A stretch of DNA of 64,000 nucleotides from Cyprinodon diabolis (lineage: Eukaryota; Chordata; Actinopteri; Cyprinodontiformes; Cyprinodontidae): the NCBI GenBank assembly GCA_030533445.1, contig CM060082.1, positions 40,580,817-40,644,816 on the forward strand, written 5' to 3'. This document shows positions 11,885 to 23,599 of the stretch, in pieces (the stretch's first letter is position 1; each line of letters opens with the position of its first letter). A program made the position numbers and the translations under genes. The notes under the pieces were generated by a model. It saw nothing but the letters and a program-made list of their open reading frames with translations. It was not told the origin of the DNA and did not search any database.

Positions 11885-12372
11885 TAATAAAATTCATCAG
11901 AGCAATTTTCTCCCAATCTGCAGGAATATTAGAGGTTGAGAGAATTTATATTAGCAGAATGGGAGGCAGATCTTTTAGTTATCAGACTTCTCTCCTGTGG
12001 AACCAACGACACCCTGTCTACTTTTAAAGGTAGGCTTAAAATTTTTCCTTTTTGATAAAGCTTATAGAATGGTTCAGGTTATCTTGAACTATAACTACTA
12101 TGGTTATGCTGCTATAGGCTTAGACTGCTGGAGAACATAGGGACCCCTTTTCATCATTCTGCTTCATTCATCTCTATTCTCCCATTCTGCACCTTTAAGT
12201 TTGTTGTTTCTACTTTTACTCATCATATTAGATTCACCTGGCCTGGAGGGAGACATCTGCCGGGATGTGGCTTCCTAACCAATCTTACTGTATGAAGTGA
12301 GTGAATTGTTTCTCTAGAGTGCCTCGAGATGACATGTGTTTTAAATTGCATTTCTAAAACTTGATTGAAAAA
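11885..12372 (+). mobile_element. L2-type LINE 3' relic
   Basis: Degenerate ORF end: 'GATCTTTTAGTTATCAGACTTCTCTCCTGTGGAACC' (here described as the region 11970-12005) corresponds to the 'F..APLLWN.LP' stretch of L2-type ORF2. 'TCTACTTTTAAAGGTAGGCT' corresponds to 'STFKARLK'. The 3' UTR ends in GTGCCTCGAGATGACATGTG. A sister relic with the same blocks is at 56095-56690. Confidence 0.7.
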
Positions 12373-12388
12373 AAAGATGTATCCTTAA

Positions 12389-13301
12389 AGCTACAGTGTG
12401 TAATTTTCAGCGACATCTAACGTTCAGACTGCAGACCGCAGCAACATGAATATCTCCCCCCCCCACCGCTTCTCCCCCCCAACAGTACGGCGAGCGTTAC
12501 GGGACAAAATGTCTTCCACGACGTCTGCATCACCTACCTTCTCAAGTGATGAGGTTTGTTTACATAGATAATTTTACAGATAGTATTTCATTAGTCTGTG
12601 TAGGGTATAGATTTCAGGTAGACTTAAGATAATAAATATACCCGTTATTTTTTCTACATCGTTGTGACGTTTTAGTGAGCTGCTTTGCATGGTGATATAA
12701 ACAGACGAAGTAATTGTAGTCATTAGTTTAACAGCGAGATTGTGTTCCCCGTTTACAGAGTCCAGGTCTTGTTTGTGGCACGGGGGTTACAAGGCGAGGA
12801 AGAGGGAGAGGAAGAGGGCGAGGAAGAGGGCAGAGAGGCCGGGATGGGCGTGCAGCCAGGGCCAGGCGAGGGAGAGGTGCCAGCGGGGTGACTAGAGCAG
12901 AGGAGGAAAGGCTTGAAGATCTCCAAAGGAGCCGGAGAGAAGTAACCGAGGTATATATCCAGAAAATTATTTTACAGAAAATTACTGAATCATTACCTGT
13001 GAAACGTCAGGGACGTTGCTGAATAAGTATACTGGAGAGTAACAGCATCATCACGCAGCATGTTATTGTAATGGGCGATCTCGCAATCGCTAGTTTGTTG
13101 GCTCTGCGCTGCTGTAGCGCAAAGATGTCTGCCTCCATGGCTGCGAGACCCGCTCCTATGTAATTATAAATAACGAATTCTAAGGCAACGCAAATATTAA
13201 GGTTAAGAGGCTGAGCTAGTAGATGATGATAAATAACATAGTTATGTATAATATATTACATTTCTGACTGTATATCCCTGTAATTATTACACACCGTAGC
13301 T
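12389..13301 (+). mobile_element. TTAA-flanked DNA transposon (Kolobok/piggyBac-type target) with exon-like cargo
   Basis: The ends are inverted repeats: TTAA-AGCTACAGTGTGTAAT at 12385-12404, and on the right ATTACACACCGTAGCT-TTAA ending at 13305. This gives an exact TTAA duplication (12385-12388 and 13302-13305) and about 16 bp of inverted repeat with one mismatch. TTAA duplication is typical of the Kolobok and piggyBac superfamilies. The 913-bp body holds no transposase, only the two exon-like segments of the next entry. The end sequence is a familiar high-copy repeat in fish. Confidence 0.8.
12509..12950 (+). CDS. Two-exon RGG-rich frame inside the TTAA element
   Basis: Exon 1 (12509-12553) starts with ATG and encodes MSSTTSASPTFSSDE, followed at once by a GTTTGT donor. 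The intron ends GTTTACAG at 12758. Exon 2 (12759-12950, 64 codons, same phase) contains an arginine-glycine block of (RG)n type (about exon residues 12-27) and a second RG-rich stretch to residue 40. A charged segment EEERLEDLQRSRREVTE follows, then a GTATAT donor. No stop interrupts the 109 joined codons. RGG boxes are typical of RNA-binding proteins, but I do not recognise a specific protein. Where the message would continue after 12950 is not clear: a nearby AG at about 12985 gives a short tail ending in TGA, but the intron would be implausibly short. It could be a captured host gene fragment or the 5' exons of the autonomous transposon's own gene. Confidence 0.45.
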
Positions 13302-13310
13302 TTAATTTTA

Positions 13311-13560
13311 GATATTCCATCCATTCCATCTTGTGCTGCTTGTCCATCAGGATCCATCAGAAGTCTATGGTAAAAGGCGGTGGTACATGCTGTGCAGGTC
13401 ACCAGTCCATCTCGAACATGAACACACACTAAGGGCAATTTTAGAAACATCAGTTAACATATTAGGCATCTCTTTAGACTCTGAGGACACTGGAGTATCC
13501 GGAGATCGTCAAACTCCATGCAGAAAAACCTGAGGTCTTGTATCCAAACTAGAACCTTCA
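13311..13560 (+). repeat. Teleost 'CACCAGTCCATC' dispersed repeat, diverged copy
   Basis: Order of blocks: CCATCCATTCCATCTTGTGC, then 'CAGGTCACCAGTCCATC', 'ACACACACTAAGGGCAATTT', 'ACTGGAGTATCCGGAGA' and 'CAAACTCCATGCAGAAA'. The same order occurs in the copies at 18690-18806 and 50185-51050. The repeat abuts the TTAA element directly. Confidence 0.7.
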
Positions 13561-16500
13561 AGAAGATTCCTTTTGCACAGATATCCAGAGAGAAAAAAAC
13601 CTACAAAAATGAGGTTGCCTGACTGAAAGTTGAACTTATCTTTTTTATTTTGTGCATATCTTCCCAATTTGCTCTGAAACAACTTTGATAGCTTGTGATA
13701 AATGTTTTCTAGTGTAACTCACACAGATTAAACTTTCAGGACTATATGGAAGAGTGTTTCAAAGGTATGAGCGGGCAAACAGCTCAAGTAGGGAAGTAGC
13801 GGCGAAGGTCTGTGTGCTGAGGTTGTCCAGATGGCCTGTTAGTGGTCATTAGATCTGGCTGTATGGACGACATAGACAGATGACAGTGGCGGTCTCCCTC
13901 TGCTCCTCAGACCTAGCTCAATGAGTGTGTGAGAGGAAGAGCGATGGCAGGGCAGATAGGCTGCTGACGGATATATAAACACGCATGCAAACGCTCAACA
14001 CACACACACACACTACACTCATGTAATGTTTTCTGTTCACGCCTGAAAGGAAGGAGTTGGAATCTGAGAAGCGCCGCGGACACACAAGCACACAGTCACA
14101 CGCACGGCTTTGAAAAAGGCATATATACAAGTTCAAGTGCTCGAAAGATGTAATCTGTCTCTGTCTTTCCTCCAAGCACAAAGAAACCCTTCATCTGTGC
14201 TAAACCTACAGTAATACAGTAGGCTGGTGTGGGGTAGAGGTGTAATTAGACTGTCTGCCTGCACAGATGCCTCCAGTAGAGTACAAACACTATCCTCTGA
14301 CTCCATCATTATGTCTGAACGTGTGTGTGAGAGCGAGCGAAGCACTGACAGCTTGTGTTTACACTTGTAAAGAATTCAGTTTAGAACAATAAAAAAACCT
14401 CTGATTTCTTTGGTTGTGACTTTATAAAATAAAAGAGGGACTATCTGAGCTTTAACACCCCACTTTGTTTTGCTGCTGTTTCAGCTCCCTAACTTCTCTC
14501 CTGCTCGGCTCGGAGGGGCGACCCAGACTCATCACTGGCAGCTCTTTTGTCTTGTGCGACCAGATGAAAGCTAACTCGCTCTGGCTCCCCCACATCCTGC
14601 TCCTGCTCCTACACAGTAATCTTTCATAATCCCACCCCTGCAATTTGCACACTCCAGCTCTGCAACCTCTCTTTCCTATTGCTAGCTCGTTTTGATCCTT
14701 TTCTTAAAAACACCGTCTGTTTATGGAAAACACCAAAAAAAACTGGACTTTTTATTTTTAGCCATTTTAAATGGAGTCGCTTAAAAACCGAAGAAAATTA
14801 AACCCCTTTTAATCAACAGAAGCAGGTTAAAACACAAGCAGCATGCTTTCTCTACAGCTGCTTGTAAATATTTGACACTTCTTACAACCACTGAGTTACA
14901 TAGACGAGCAACAAATAGTGAAATGGAAACAAAAAGTCATTAAAAAACGAAATATCTGTTTTTTACTCTAATAAACCCAAATCGCATCCGTGATTATTAT
15001 TTTGATTAAAAAATTTCCATCAATTTGGCTTCCAATTTTGTCATTTATGTATACAATTTCTTAGTTTCCCTGCTTTTATAAAATAAAAAGTTATTGTTCT
15101 GTCTGAATTTTGCCCTTGGCAGCCTTCCCAACACACACACACCAACACACCTCCTATCTCCTTACAGTGACGGAGCTCCATCTAATCTCCTCATTCATGT
15201 TTGGGGCCCCCGTGAAATTTGTGAGCCATTACCAACGGTACAGGTATGAAAATTACTCCAGTTATGCCCGGCGTTCCAAATAGGGCTCATCATATTTCTC
15301 TGTGTGGCTCTACCACTTCACCACACCCATCCCACTTCCACAAACACACACAAACATGGCTGAAGTGATGTGTTGTGCGCTATACTCCAAGAAATACAAG
15401 GAGCGACTTCCTGACTTAATATGTGAAACATCATATCTATAGACCCTCTCCTGTGACCAAACACATTCACATGTATCCCTTCACATACAGATACTCCAAC
15501 AACTTTTACCTCATACATCCCCCTCTCACACACCCACCCTACCCAGATTGTGTATACAAATTCCCATGTACACATCTGTACTGAAACATGTGGCACGCTG
15601 GTTTCACATGAAAGCACAAAAGCTCACTGGTTCATTTACTGTCTGCCAGTTGCTGACCCCCCAATCCGCTACCACACAACACACACACACACTGAAAAAA
15701 CAAACACAGAAACGATATGGAGGGAATTTTGTGCCATGATTGTTGCAAGCAAAGGATTTATTTTGTAAATGTGAAAAAAGGGAAGTTGTATAATAAAGTT
15801 TTTTTTTTTTATTTTGAGAGAAAATGTGTTATTTTCTTAGACTCTTTTTGTAGTAATATAAAATTTTTCAAAATGTTATTTTTTTAAATCCTTTGTTTTG
15901 AGATTTAGTTTTACTGTATGGCTTCTTTTTTTTTTTTTCCAAAATTTATTCTCTTCACCTGTAAGGACGGGCTTTCCTCTGAAGTGAGCGAAAACCTTTC
16001 TATTGGTCTGCATGGATGAAGCAAAAACATTTTCATTGTTCAAGACTGTTTTAATAGGTCTGGAATGTGATAAGTGAAACGCAATTTGAAAATAACAAAA
16101 TTTTTAAAAAGAAGAAAAACAGGTTAAAAAAATCTAATTAAAATACATAAAAAAATGCAATTTGAAAAATTATTACATTTTTTGGGGAAACAAAGAAAAA
16201 CAGCAGTTTAAAAAAAAATTTTTTACAAACTTTTTTTTAATTACATTCACACAGTGTGGTCTATGCTTGCAACAATAACAAACATCACTTCATAAGATGA
16301 TGGGAAACGTACATCACTTAAACAGGACTCAGATCTTTTGCTGGTCTGCAGGATTGATTAAACTAAAAGGTGAGAACCCAATGAAAGTAGAAACTTTGTT
16401 ACTTTAAAGAACTGGTCACTAGTAACATGATTCCGTCACAAAACTTAACTGGTCTTCCTCTGTGGTTTGGAAACAGACCACCTTTGACCAGCAGATTAAG

Positions 16501-16713
16501 AAGTAATGGGATTTCTTGTAAAGACTAGACCAAGTTTACCCATTTAGATTTAAATGTACTCTCACTTTTTATGGGGAATATTCTGGTAATCTACCTGTAT
16601 AATACTTCTGGAATTGTCTCTATATTCAGGTTTTACATCATGTTTAGGTGAAAGAAAAAAAATATACAGCTGAAATGGAACCAGTTTTGCAAGGATACCC
16701 ATGAGAATTTAAC
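13561..16713. other. No recognisable gene; short (CA)n tract
   Basis: About 3.1 kb. A (CA)n microsatellite of about eight units lies near 13997-14014, and several A/T homopolymers lie at 15800-16240. The open frames are short and often lie on both strands over the same bases. Nothing resembles a conserved exon. Confidence 0.5.
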
Positions 16714-16718
16714 TTCTG

Positions 16719-17515
16719 TGTTGGGATCCTGAGGCTTGCCCACCAGAGGGCGCCGAGGATCCTCTTCTGTTTTTTATTTTCTTTTAGGGACTGGGTTAAT
16801 GTTGGGATCTGGGGATGTACCACCTTTCTCCAGCAGAGTGCGCCGTGGGTCTCCTGGGCTGGAGCCCTCCTGCACACCTGGAGCTCGTCTGCTCATCAGG
16901 AACCTTCCCTACATAAGCAGCTGCCAGACCTTCCTTCAACGCCGCAGTGTTGACCTTAGTTTGGTTAGCAAACCTGAGCCTCTGTTACCAGAAAGAATCT
17001 AAGTCATCTCAAGTGAGAAACCTGATTCTAGTCTGCCTCTGTTTTAGCTCTCAGGAAACCTGTCTCAAGCCTGAAGCTCTGGGTGAGTTTAACCTGCCTT
17101 CCAGCCCTGGTGAGCCAAACCTGAAGATTCCTATTTGGATTTCCCCTGCTGCTCTCCGTGAAGAGTTGGAAACTCTGATCAAGGTCTGCCATTCAAAGTC
17201 AGAAGCTAGACGCTGCAGCTGCTTGTGCACTCTGCTGAACCAACAGTCTCTGGACCCAACGGTTCCCTCTCTCACAAGAGAAGCCTGGACTCCATCAAGG
17301 TAGACTCAGAATAATCTTAAAGGACTCAATTGATCATCTGTCTGCCCGGCTAATCAAACTATCCATCTCTGCAGACTTCAGTGAACCAAACACGGACCAG
17401 TTCCAGATCCAGTACATGTTCTTGTGTCAACTAACTTAAATAAACTCTGTTAAACTTTTACCCAGCCTCCGTTGTGTTCTGCATGTGGGTTTAACCTAAA
17501 AAACCAATCATGACA
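16719..17515 (+). mobile_element. Solo LTR, family II
   Basis: Begins TGTTGGGATCCTGAGG and ends AATCATGACA, with an exact 5-bp duplication TTCTG (16714-16718 and 17516-17520). Such TG...CA ends with a 5-bp duplication are the mark of an LTR retrotransposon. A polyadenylation-type AATAAA lies near 17441. At 16799 the sequence TGTTGGGATCTGGGG repeats the LTR start, followed again by 'CAGAGTGCGCCG' versus 'CAGAGGGCGCCG'. The 5' ~80 bp therefore appear as an internal partial duplication. No internal gag or pol region is present. The 118-codon frame at 16947-17303 is within the LTR and is probably chance. Confidence 0.85.
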
Positions 17516-17520
17516 TTCTG

Positions 17521-18235
17521 GGTGTTTGCATGGATGTAGCATTAGCAATATTAACAGTTTCATGGTTGGCTTACCATCATTTACTGTCTTATACCCCTTT
17601 CCCAAATCACCCTTTTAAACCCAGGAAAATTCTTAAAATCATCTCAACTCTGACTGGCTTGCCATGGTAGCACCAGACCTGGATCTACCTGTTATTTTCC
17701 GTGATTCCATTAAACGCAACATGCGGACGTCAACACACCACGCCAGTGGCCTCTGATCTAACAAGCTGAAACAACCCTGTTTACATCAATAAACATGGTG
17801 CAGTATTCGTAAGAGGGATTCGCACAGATAAAATAGCAAAACAATAAAGCCCATTTACTACGCCCTAGCTTTTTTACATGTTGCACTCCATTGTTTACTT
17901 TCCTGATTTCTGTCGCACTGGCAGCTTGCCAATGGAGGGATTAGACCCAGCTTCTTTTTAACAATGGGAAGGGAGACAAATGCTGATTATTAGCCGGTTG
18001 ACCCATATTTTAAAAACCCAGGTTAACCAGGTATTATCGGTGAAAAATATGTTTTTCTTCATAAGTTAAAAAGTTACGCAAGCAGCAACACTTATTGACT
18101 GCCTGCAGGTGAGTCCCTGATTGTTGGAATTGCCTCTTTTAGTGGAATAAACAGGCATGATAGAAGCAAGGCTGCATGACGACACTCACGGAAATGGACC
18201 TAAATTGCTCTATCGTTCTATTGCTAGAGAATTAA
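17521..18235. other. No recognisable feature
   Basis: No repeat family or exon recognised. Confidence 0.5.
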
Positions 18236-18292
18236 AATAGAATAGAACTTTATTGATCTCAAAATGGAGAAATGCACTTGTCTTTTCCGCTT
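18236..18292 (-). mobile_element. LINE tail fragment ('TTTATTGATCTCA' family)
   Basis: AATAGAATAGAACTTTATTG followed by ATCTCAAAATGGAGAAATGCAC is a 3' LINE end read on the minus strand. Sister tails lie at 57631-57760, with a (GATTA)n tail, and at 60505-60560. Confidence 0.6.
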
Positions 18293-18689
18293 TGAACAAA
18301 GATCCCAAAAAGTAACTTTATTGGTTGTCCAGCAGGTTTTAAATGAAGCCCAACACAAGGGTTACCATAAAAAAGGTCTAATTTCCAAGTGATGACTCTT
18401 TTAACACAAAGGCTTTAGCCATGTGGATATGTTTGAAAGCCTCTAATGGTGGTAAAGCAATTAAGAAAAGTATACCTTCAAAACTTTAGGTTTCAGTCAA
18501 CAGTTGTGGGAATTCTGTCAGCTGGTAAGGATATAACCTAGTTACCTGTCTACACTTTAACAAAACTAATAACTTTGATAATGTAAGCAAGATATTTTCT
18601 GTATGAAATGTGTAAATACAAGACTATATAAGCCCAGAGCGGGCTTAAGCTGGCATTTAAATCAATATTTTATATATAGAAATATATAA

Positions 18690-18806
18690 AAATTTCATTC
18701 ATCCATTTTCTTACATGCTTAATCCCAAGAAGGGTCGCGAGGGGTGCTGGTATGGGCGAGATGCGGGGTACACCCTGGACAGGTCGCCAGTCCATCACAG
18801 GGCAAC
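18690..18806 (+). repeat. Teleost 'GGTACACCCTGGACAGGTCG' dispersed repeat fragment
   Basis: Contains CATCCATTTTCTTACATGCT, 'GGGGTACACCCTGGACAGG' and 'CGCCAGTCCATCACAGGGCA'. It is a truncated copy, with only the first ~115 bp of the repeat. Confidence 0.8.
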
Positions 18807-19369
18807 AGAAATATATGAAAATTAAGAAAAAAATACAAATCCTTTAACTAAGATTGTATTTCTACCATAGTCAGACTTTGTTCTTTCTGGCTTGAGTTTT
18901 CATAATGTTGAGAGATACTCTCCCGGTAAGTAAAACTTTATAACTTCGTCTCTACTGATCTAAACCGTAGCATTAACCCAAAATGGTATCCAGCTAAATC
19001 AGGCTCCAATTTTCTGTAGAAAATTCCTCCACATGGGTACCTTTAACATGCCATATATGCTGCACCACTACTACAGAATTTTTCCAGGCACTAATTAAAT
19101 GTGGCAGCCATGACTCAGCTATACCTTTGCCCAAATTCATGCTACAAGATAAAGTCTTTCTGCAACAGTGCAAGTTAACTCACCTTAGCATGTCAAATCC
19201 AGAGTGGCTCCAACTTACAGCAGTCCAACTTATATTTCTGTGTTTTTAGGCCCATAGCTATTAGAGACTGTTAAGAGGATAAAAATGTCATTATAAAACA
19301 TGTTTTCTAAACAAAAACAAGGTTTTGTGGGCTACTGTATAAAGCCTCGAACACAATCTATTCCACACT
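18807..19369. other. No recognisable feature
   Basis: AT-rich DNA with no repeat or exon recognised. Confidence 0.5.
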
Positions 19370-19432
19370 ATTTGAATTGAAAAAGCGAAATGTCTTCAAA
19401 CTTGGAATCAAAGTCTATTGGATTTTTTTTTA
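19370..19432 (+). mobile_element. Penelope-like tail relic, short
   Basis: TTTGAATTGAAAAAGCGAAA followed by TGTCTTCAAACTTGGAATCAA and a poly-T run. Compared with the copy at 3942 the hairpin has been lost, leaving GCGAAATGTCTTCAA. Confidence 0.5.
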
Positions 19433-19800
19433 AATATCAGACACTAAGCTGCCATCAAATGACACTTAAACAATTTTAAGGGGTATAGAAAATTCTAAAC
19501 ATAGCACAGTGATGTCAAGGCAAGTGACAAGACAGTGTCTTCACTATATACCCATGGCGTCAGTCACAAGACCTCAGTTCACAGTGCAATGCTGTACAGT
19601 CTACAAATCTGCAGCAACCTTGTGATTTCATATCAATGTTCATCAAAATCTCAGAGGAAATGTTTCTGACACGTCACTGAGTCTATCCAATGGATAAATA
19701 ACACAGTAATAAAGGCAAAAGAGGTTCCTCCCTGTATTTATACAGTATAAATAAAAGTAAACACACCTGGCATATCAAGATAAAAGACAGCAGGACATCA

Positions 19801-19960
19801 AGTTTCAATTCAGTTTATTTATATCACCAATTCACAACACATGTAATATCAGTTTACAGAGACAATTCAGCCAGATTATACAGTCAGAAGTTTAAATGTT
19901 AGAAAAATCATTAATGGACAGAATTTAAATAGCACTGTTTTTGTTCTGCAAATCAGTCAA
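19801..19960 (-). mobile_element. L2-type LINE tail, minus strand
   Basis: TTTCAATTCAGTTTATTTAT, then CACCAATTCACAACACATGT and 'GACAATTCAGCCAGATTATACAG'. It is shorter than the copy at 685-1175 and diverged. Confidence 0.75.
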
Positions 19961-20229
19961 AGTTCTACGGTGAAATTCGCCCTTCGACACTCACAACACA
20001 CACATTCAGAGAACAGATTTTATGATTTCAATTTTTATTTTTTTTATTTCTCTTTTTAGGATTGAGTTTTTTGAATTGCGTTCTTTTCAAATTATCTTTT
20101 GCAGGTCACATTCTCTGACACACATAGTGACCAGCGAAATGTATCTTAGCAACTTCGAACTGTAAAACACAGTTTGGAAAGAAATTAAGCATAACCTTAA
20201 ATTCAGTCTGGAAGACTCTTATCAGGTCC

Positions 20230-20725
20230 ACCTGAGATGTCCCTCGTTCAGCTTCAGCCAATCACCTTGGGGAGCCACACCTTCTCCGAAGACAATCATC
20301 TTGCAAGATCCCCTTCCCTCCAGATCAGCTTCTGTCTCCTGCACGGAAGCAAACTTCACCCACCTCACCTCCATCTCCTCCTTCATTCTCAGTCCCACTC
20401 AACCTCTGCTTTATTCCACCACCAGTGTCCTGGCCCTGGGGGGAAAATACTCTAATCCTTTTCTAGGTTACTCATCCAAGCATATGTTTATTCACATCAT
20501 CGAATTCTTTCCCGGGGCCCAAGCGCCAAAGAACTTATGTCATTTATGCTTCTGTCTCCTTGAACCCCTGCTGGACCTTCTGCTGGATGTTTCTTCCTAT
20601 TAACAGGGAGTCTTCCTCTCCACTGTCGCTACATGCATGGTCAGAGCAAGGGACTACAGAGAATCAATGAGTCCTCACAATCAGCTGGTTTTCCTTTGAT
20701 AGAAATATGATTGTGTTACCTGAAT
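20230..20725 (+). mobile_element. Probable degenerate L2-type LINE 3' end
   Basis: The last ~150 bp match the L2-type tail: GGTTTCTTCC-like 'GATGTTTCTTCCTATTAACAG', 'CTTCCTCTCCACTGTCGCTA', 'TCAATGAGTCCTCACAATCA' and 'GCTGGTTTTCCTTTGATAG'. The upstream pyrimidine-rich part (20230-20450) could be decayed ORF2, because frames there faintly recall 'HLTSISSFIL', but this is weak. The 72- and 100-codon frames here are not genes. Confidence 0.5.
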
Positions 20726-22214
20726 ATATAAGTGTACTATTTTCTTATTGCGAATTTTATCGCCGTGAGTCTCTCCAGGTTGAAAACAACTCAGATTTTT
20801 TTTGGTTGAAAAAATTAAAACAGGAAAATTAAAAATTAAAAAATTTGGAAGTTTCTTTTCTGGGTGCCATTTTTGTTTATGAAACATCTTTCTTCCAATT
20901 TCTGTTTATACAATATGTCCTTTGCTTGCAGCAATAATGGAATAAAATTGACTCCATAGACAAGCAGCACTCATTATCGCAGCCTCTCTGACACATGTTC
21001 TCCACCCAAAGTGATCTTTTCATAACTGATGCCTTATTAGCACCCATGACGCTCTGCAAATGGACTTAGCCCATTTCAAGATGTTTTCTCTGGATTATAT
21101 AACAATCTTCTGTTTATTAGTCTGTTTATTTTATTTTCCTTTTATTGTTTTTACATAAATCAAGCATCTCATAAACAATGAAGTCAGCTGAAGCCTTTGA
21201 TCCCTGTTTTCATTTCTCACACATACTCTGTTTCTCCTCCATACCTCTCTGTCAATGCAGCATTCCTTTCTCATTCTCTCTGCCGTTCCAGGTATTCCTG
21301 CCTACATGTCCCGCATTCCCAGCTGTACGTCTGCCCGCAATGAAGCCATAACACCACGGTCTCCACAGCCACTTAGTGCTGGGAATACCGCCTGTGTGTT
21401 GCTCGATGAAATTCATGTGTATCCGTGAGTGCCCGTATTCCTCCCTCATGTGTGTTGATGACTTCATCCCCACCCTGTTCGCAGGCGTCAGGGTGTATTT
21501 TTGACGACATGTGTGTGTTTGTGAGTGTGTGTGGGGGGGTGTAAGACTTATGAATGGGCCTAGCAGTTATGGAGCCTGGTGCTGTTTCACATTACTGGGA
21601 AGCTGGGGTTAATTTCCTGTTGATGGACGCGGCCGGCTTGCAGATAGAAGCAGTTTAAAATGGGGGGGATTAGAACAGCGGCTGTAGTACTCAGCTGTTT
21701 AGGAGGTGAGACTGGTAGGTGAAGTGTAGCATTAAATCCTATGTTTTCAAGGCACTATATTTAAGTAGTTGAAGAACTGGCAGCGGGGAGGTGATTTTGG
21801 AACATTTATTTTGTAGCAGTGTGGTTAAAATTATAGTTGAATGGGGAAAGAAATGTTGGCTTACAGGCCTTTATTTGACTTGTTTCACTTGTGGCTGAGA
21901 AAACACTGCACCAAAGATTCACTGCTATAAAAAACGTTCTTATAATGTGACTATCGGAATTTTCCATTGGAATTTTCCAATGCTTTAGAATAAGATTATA
22001 AAAAAGGGTATACATTTCCTCACATTATAAACAAAAATGTGTTTTATGACTATAACAAGAAAAGCATAATTGCACGGCAATGGCTTTGAAACAAAAAAAG
22101 TTACAAAACTAGAAAATAATCACATTGTTTCCTTGTTTTTTTAAAATATCATATAGTGCATTTATTATAATAGCAACATACAGTATAGTTATGATATTAT
22201 TGATAGAGACCAAC
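20726..22214. other. No recognisable feature
   Basis: No repeat family, exon or RNA gene recognised. Confidence 0.5.
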
Positions 22215-22222
22215 TTACCTAA

Positions 22223-22370
22223 CCATCCATCCATCCATCCATCCATCCATCCATCCATCCATCCATCCATCCATCCACCCTTCCGTCTGCCCGTCCGTCC
22301 GTCCATCCATCCATCCATCCATCCATCCATCCATCCACCCTTCTGTCCGTCCGTCCGTCCGTCCATCCAT

Positions 22371-22401
<31 letters not shown>

Positions 22402-22569
22402 CCCTTCCGTCCGTCGGTCCATCCATCCATCCATCCATCCACCCTTCCGTCCGTCCGTTCATCCATCCATCCATCCATCCATCCAACATCCATCCATCCA
22501 CCCTTCCGTCCATCCGTCCGTCCATCCATCAATCCATCCATCCATCCACCCTTCCATCCGTCCATCCAT

Positions 22570-22603
<34 letters not shown>

Positions 22604-22818
22604 GTCCACCCTTCCGTCCGTCGGTCCGTCCATCCATCCATCCACCCTTCCGTCCGTCCGTCCATCCATCCATGCATCCATCCATCCAACATCCATCCAT
22701 CCACCCTTCCGTCCGTCCGTCTGTCCATCAATCCATCCACCCTTCCGTCCGTCAATCCATCCATCCATCCATCCATCCATCCATCCAACATCCATCCATC
22801 CACCCTTCCGTCTGTCCG

Positions 22819-22851
<33 letters not shown>

Positions 22852-22855
22852 CCAT

Positions 22856-22886
<31 letters not shown>

Positions 22887-23212
22887 CCCTTCCGTCCGTC
22901 CGTCCGTCCATCCATCCATCCATCCACCCTTCCGTCCGTCCGTCCATCCATCCATCCATCCAACATCCATCCATCCACCCTTCCGTCCGTCCATCAATCC
23001 ATCCACCCTTCCGTCCGTCCATCCATCCATCCATCCAACATCCGTCCGTCCATCCATCCATCCATCCATCCATCCATCCACCCTTCCGTCCGTCCATCCA
23101 TCCATCCATCCATCCATCCATCCATCCATCCATCCATCCATCCATCCACCCTTCCGTCTTCCGTCTGTCCATCCGTCCGTCCGTCCGTCCAGCCAGCCAG
23201 CCAGCCAGCCAG
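22223..23212. repeat. Compound (ATCC)n / (GTCC)n tetranucleotide array, ~1 kb
   Basis: Nearly pure 4-bp repeat in which runs of ATCC alternate with runs of GTCC. A marker CACCCTTCCGTCCGTCC recurs with small changes about 17 times at irregular spacing, and 'CCAACATCCATCCA' recurs about five times. The array ends with five or more CAGC units (CCAGCCAGCCAGCC). The top strand is almost purine-poor. All long open frames here, including a 379-codon plus frame (HPSIHPS...) and 237-codon minus frames (DGWMDGW...), exist because a 4-bp unit without stops stays open in all three frames. They are not genes. Confidence 0.97.
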
Positions 23213-23599
23213 CATGTCTAGGTTGCTCATAAGAGTTATACATGAGCTCAGCTGGTTGAAATAGGACTTTTTTTGTGATTTTTTTTCTTTTGCTCTTTTG
23301 CTGCGTTCCTGAATGTGACGAGTTGTGACCTTGGAGTTTTGGTGCACTGCAGCCTTATCTAAGGAAATGCAGGCAAAACCTTGTTTAGCCTGCATAGTTG
23401 ACTAACCAGCTGCAGCAAATATGATCTATCAGCTGGTATTTGGCTGGTAGACATAAATAAAGTAATATTTTAATCACCGAGTACGAACAATAAGTTGTTC
23501 ATTTTACTTCTGAAATATTATCTTCCAAGCCCTGATGTGAATAGTCTGTAAATTTGAACAAAAATATCCCACACCGTGCTTAGGCATCTACCGGTATTT
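23213..23599. other. No recognisable feature
   Basis: Short flanking region between the tetranucleotide array and a repeat-rich block. Confidence 0.4.

Noticed and set aside
22223..23212. CRISPR-like or satellite array
   Set aside because: There are no spacer-repeat units of constant length. It is a tetranucleotide array in a vertebrate-type genome.
22125..23264. 379-codon plus-strand frame and 237-codon minus-strand frame
   Set aside because: Both come from a 4-bp repeat that has no stop in any frame; the peptides are only HPSI and DGWM repeats.
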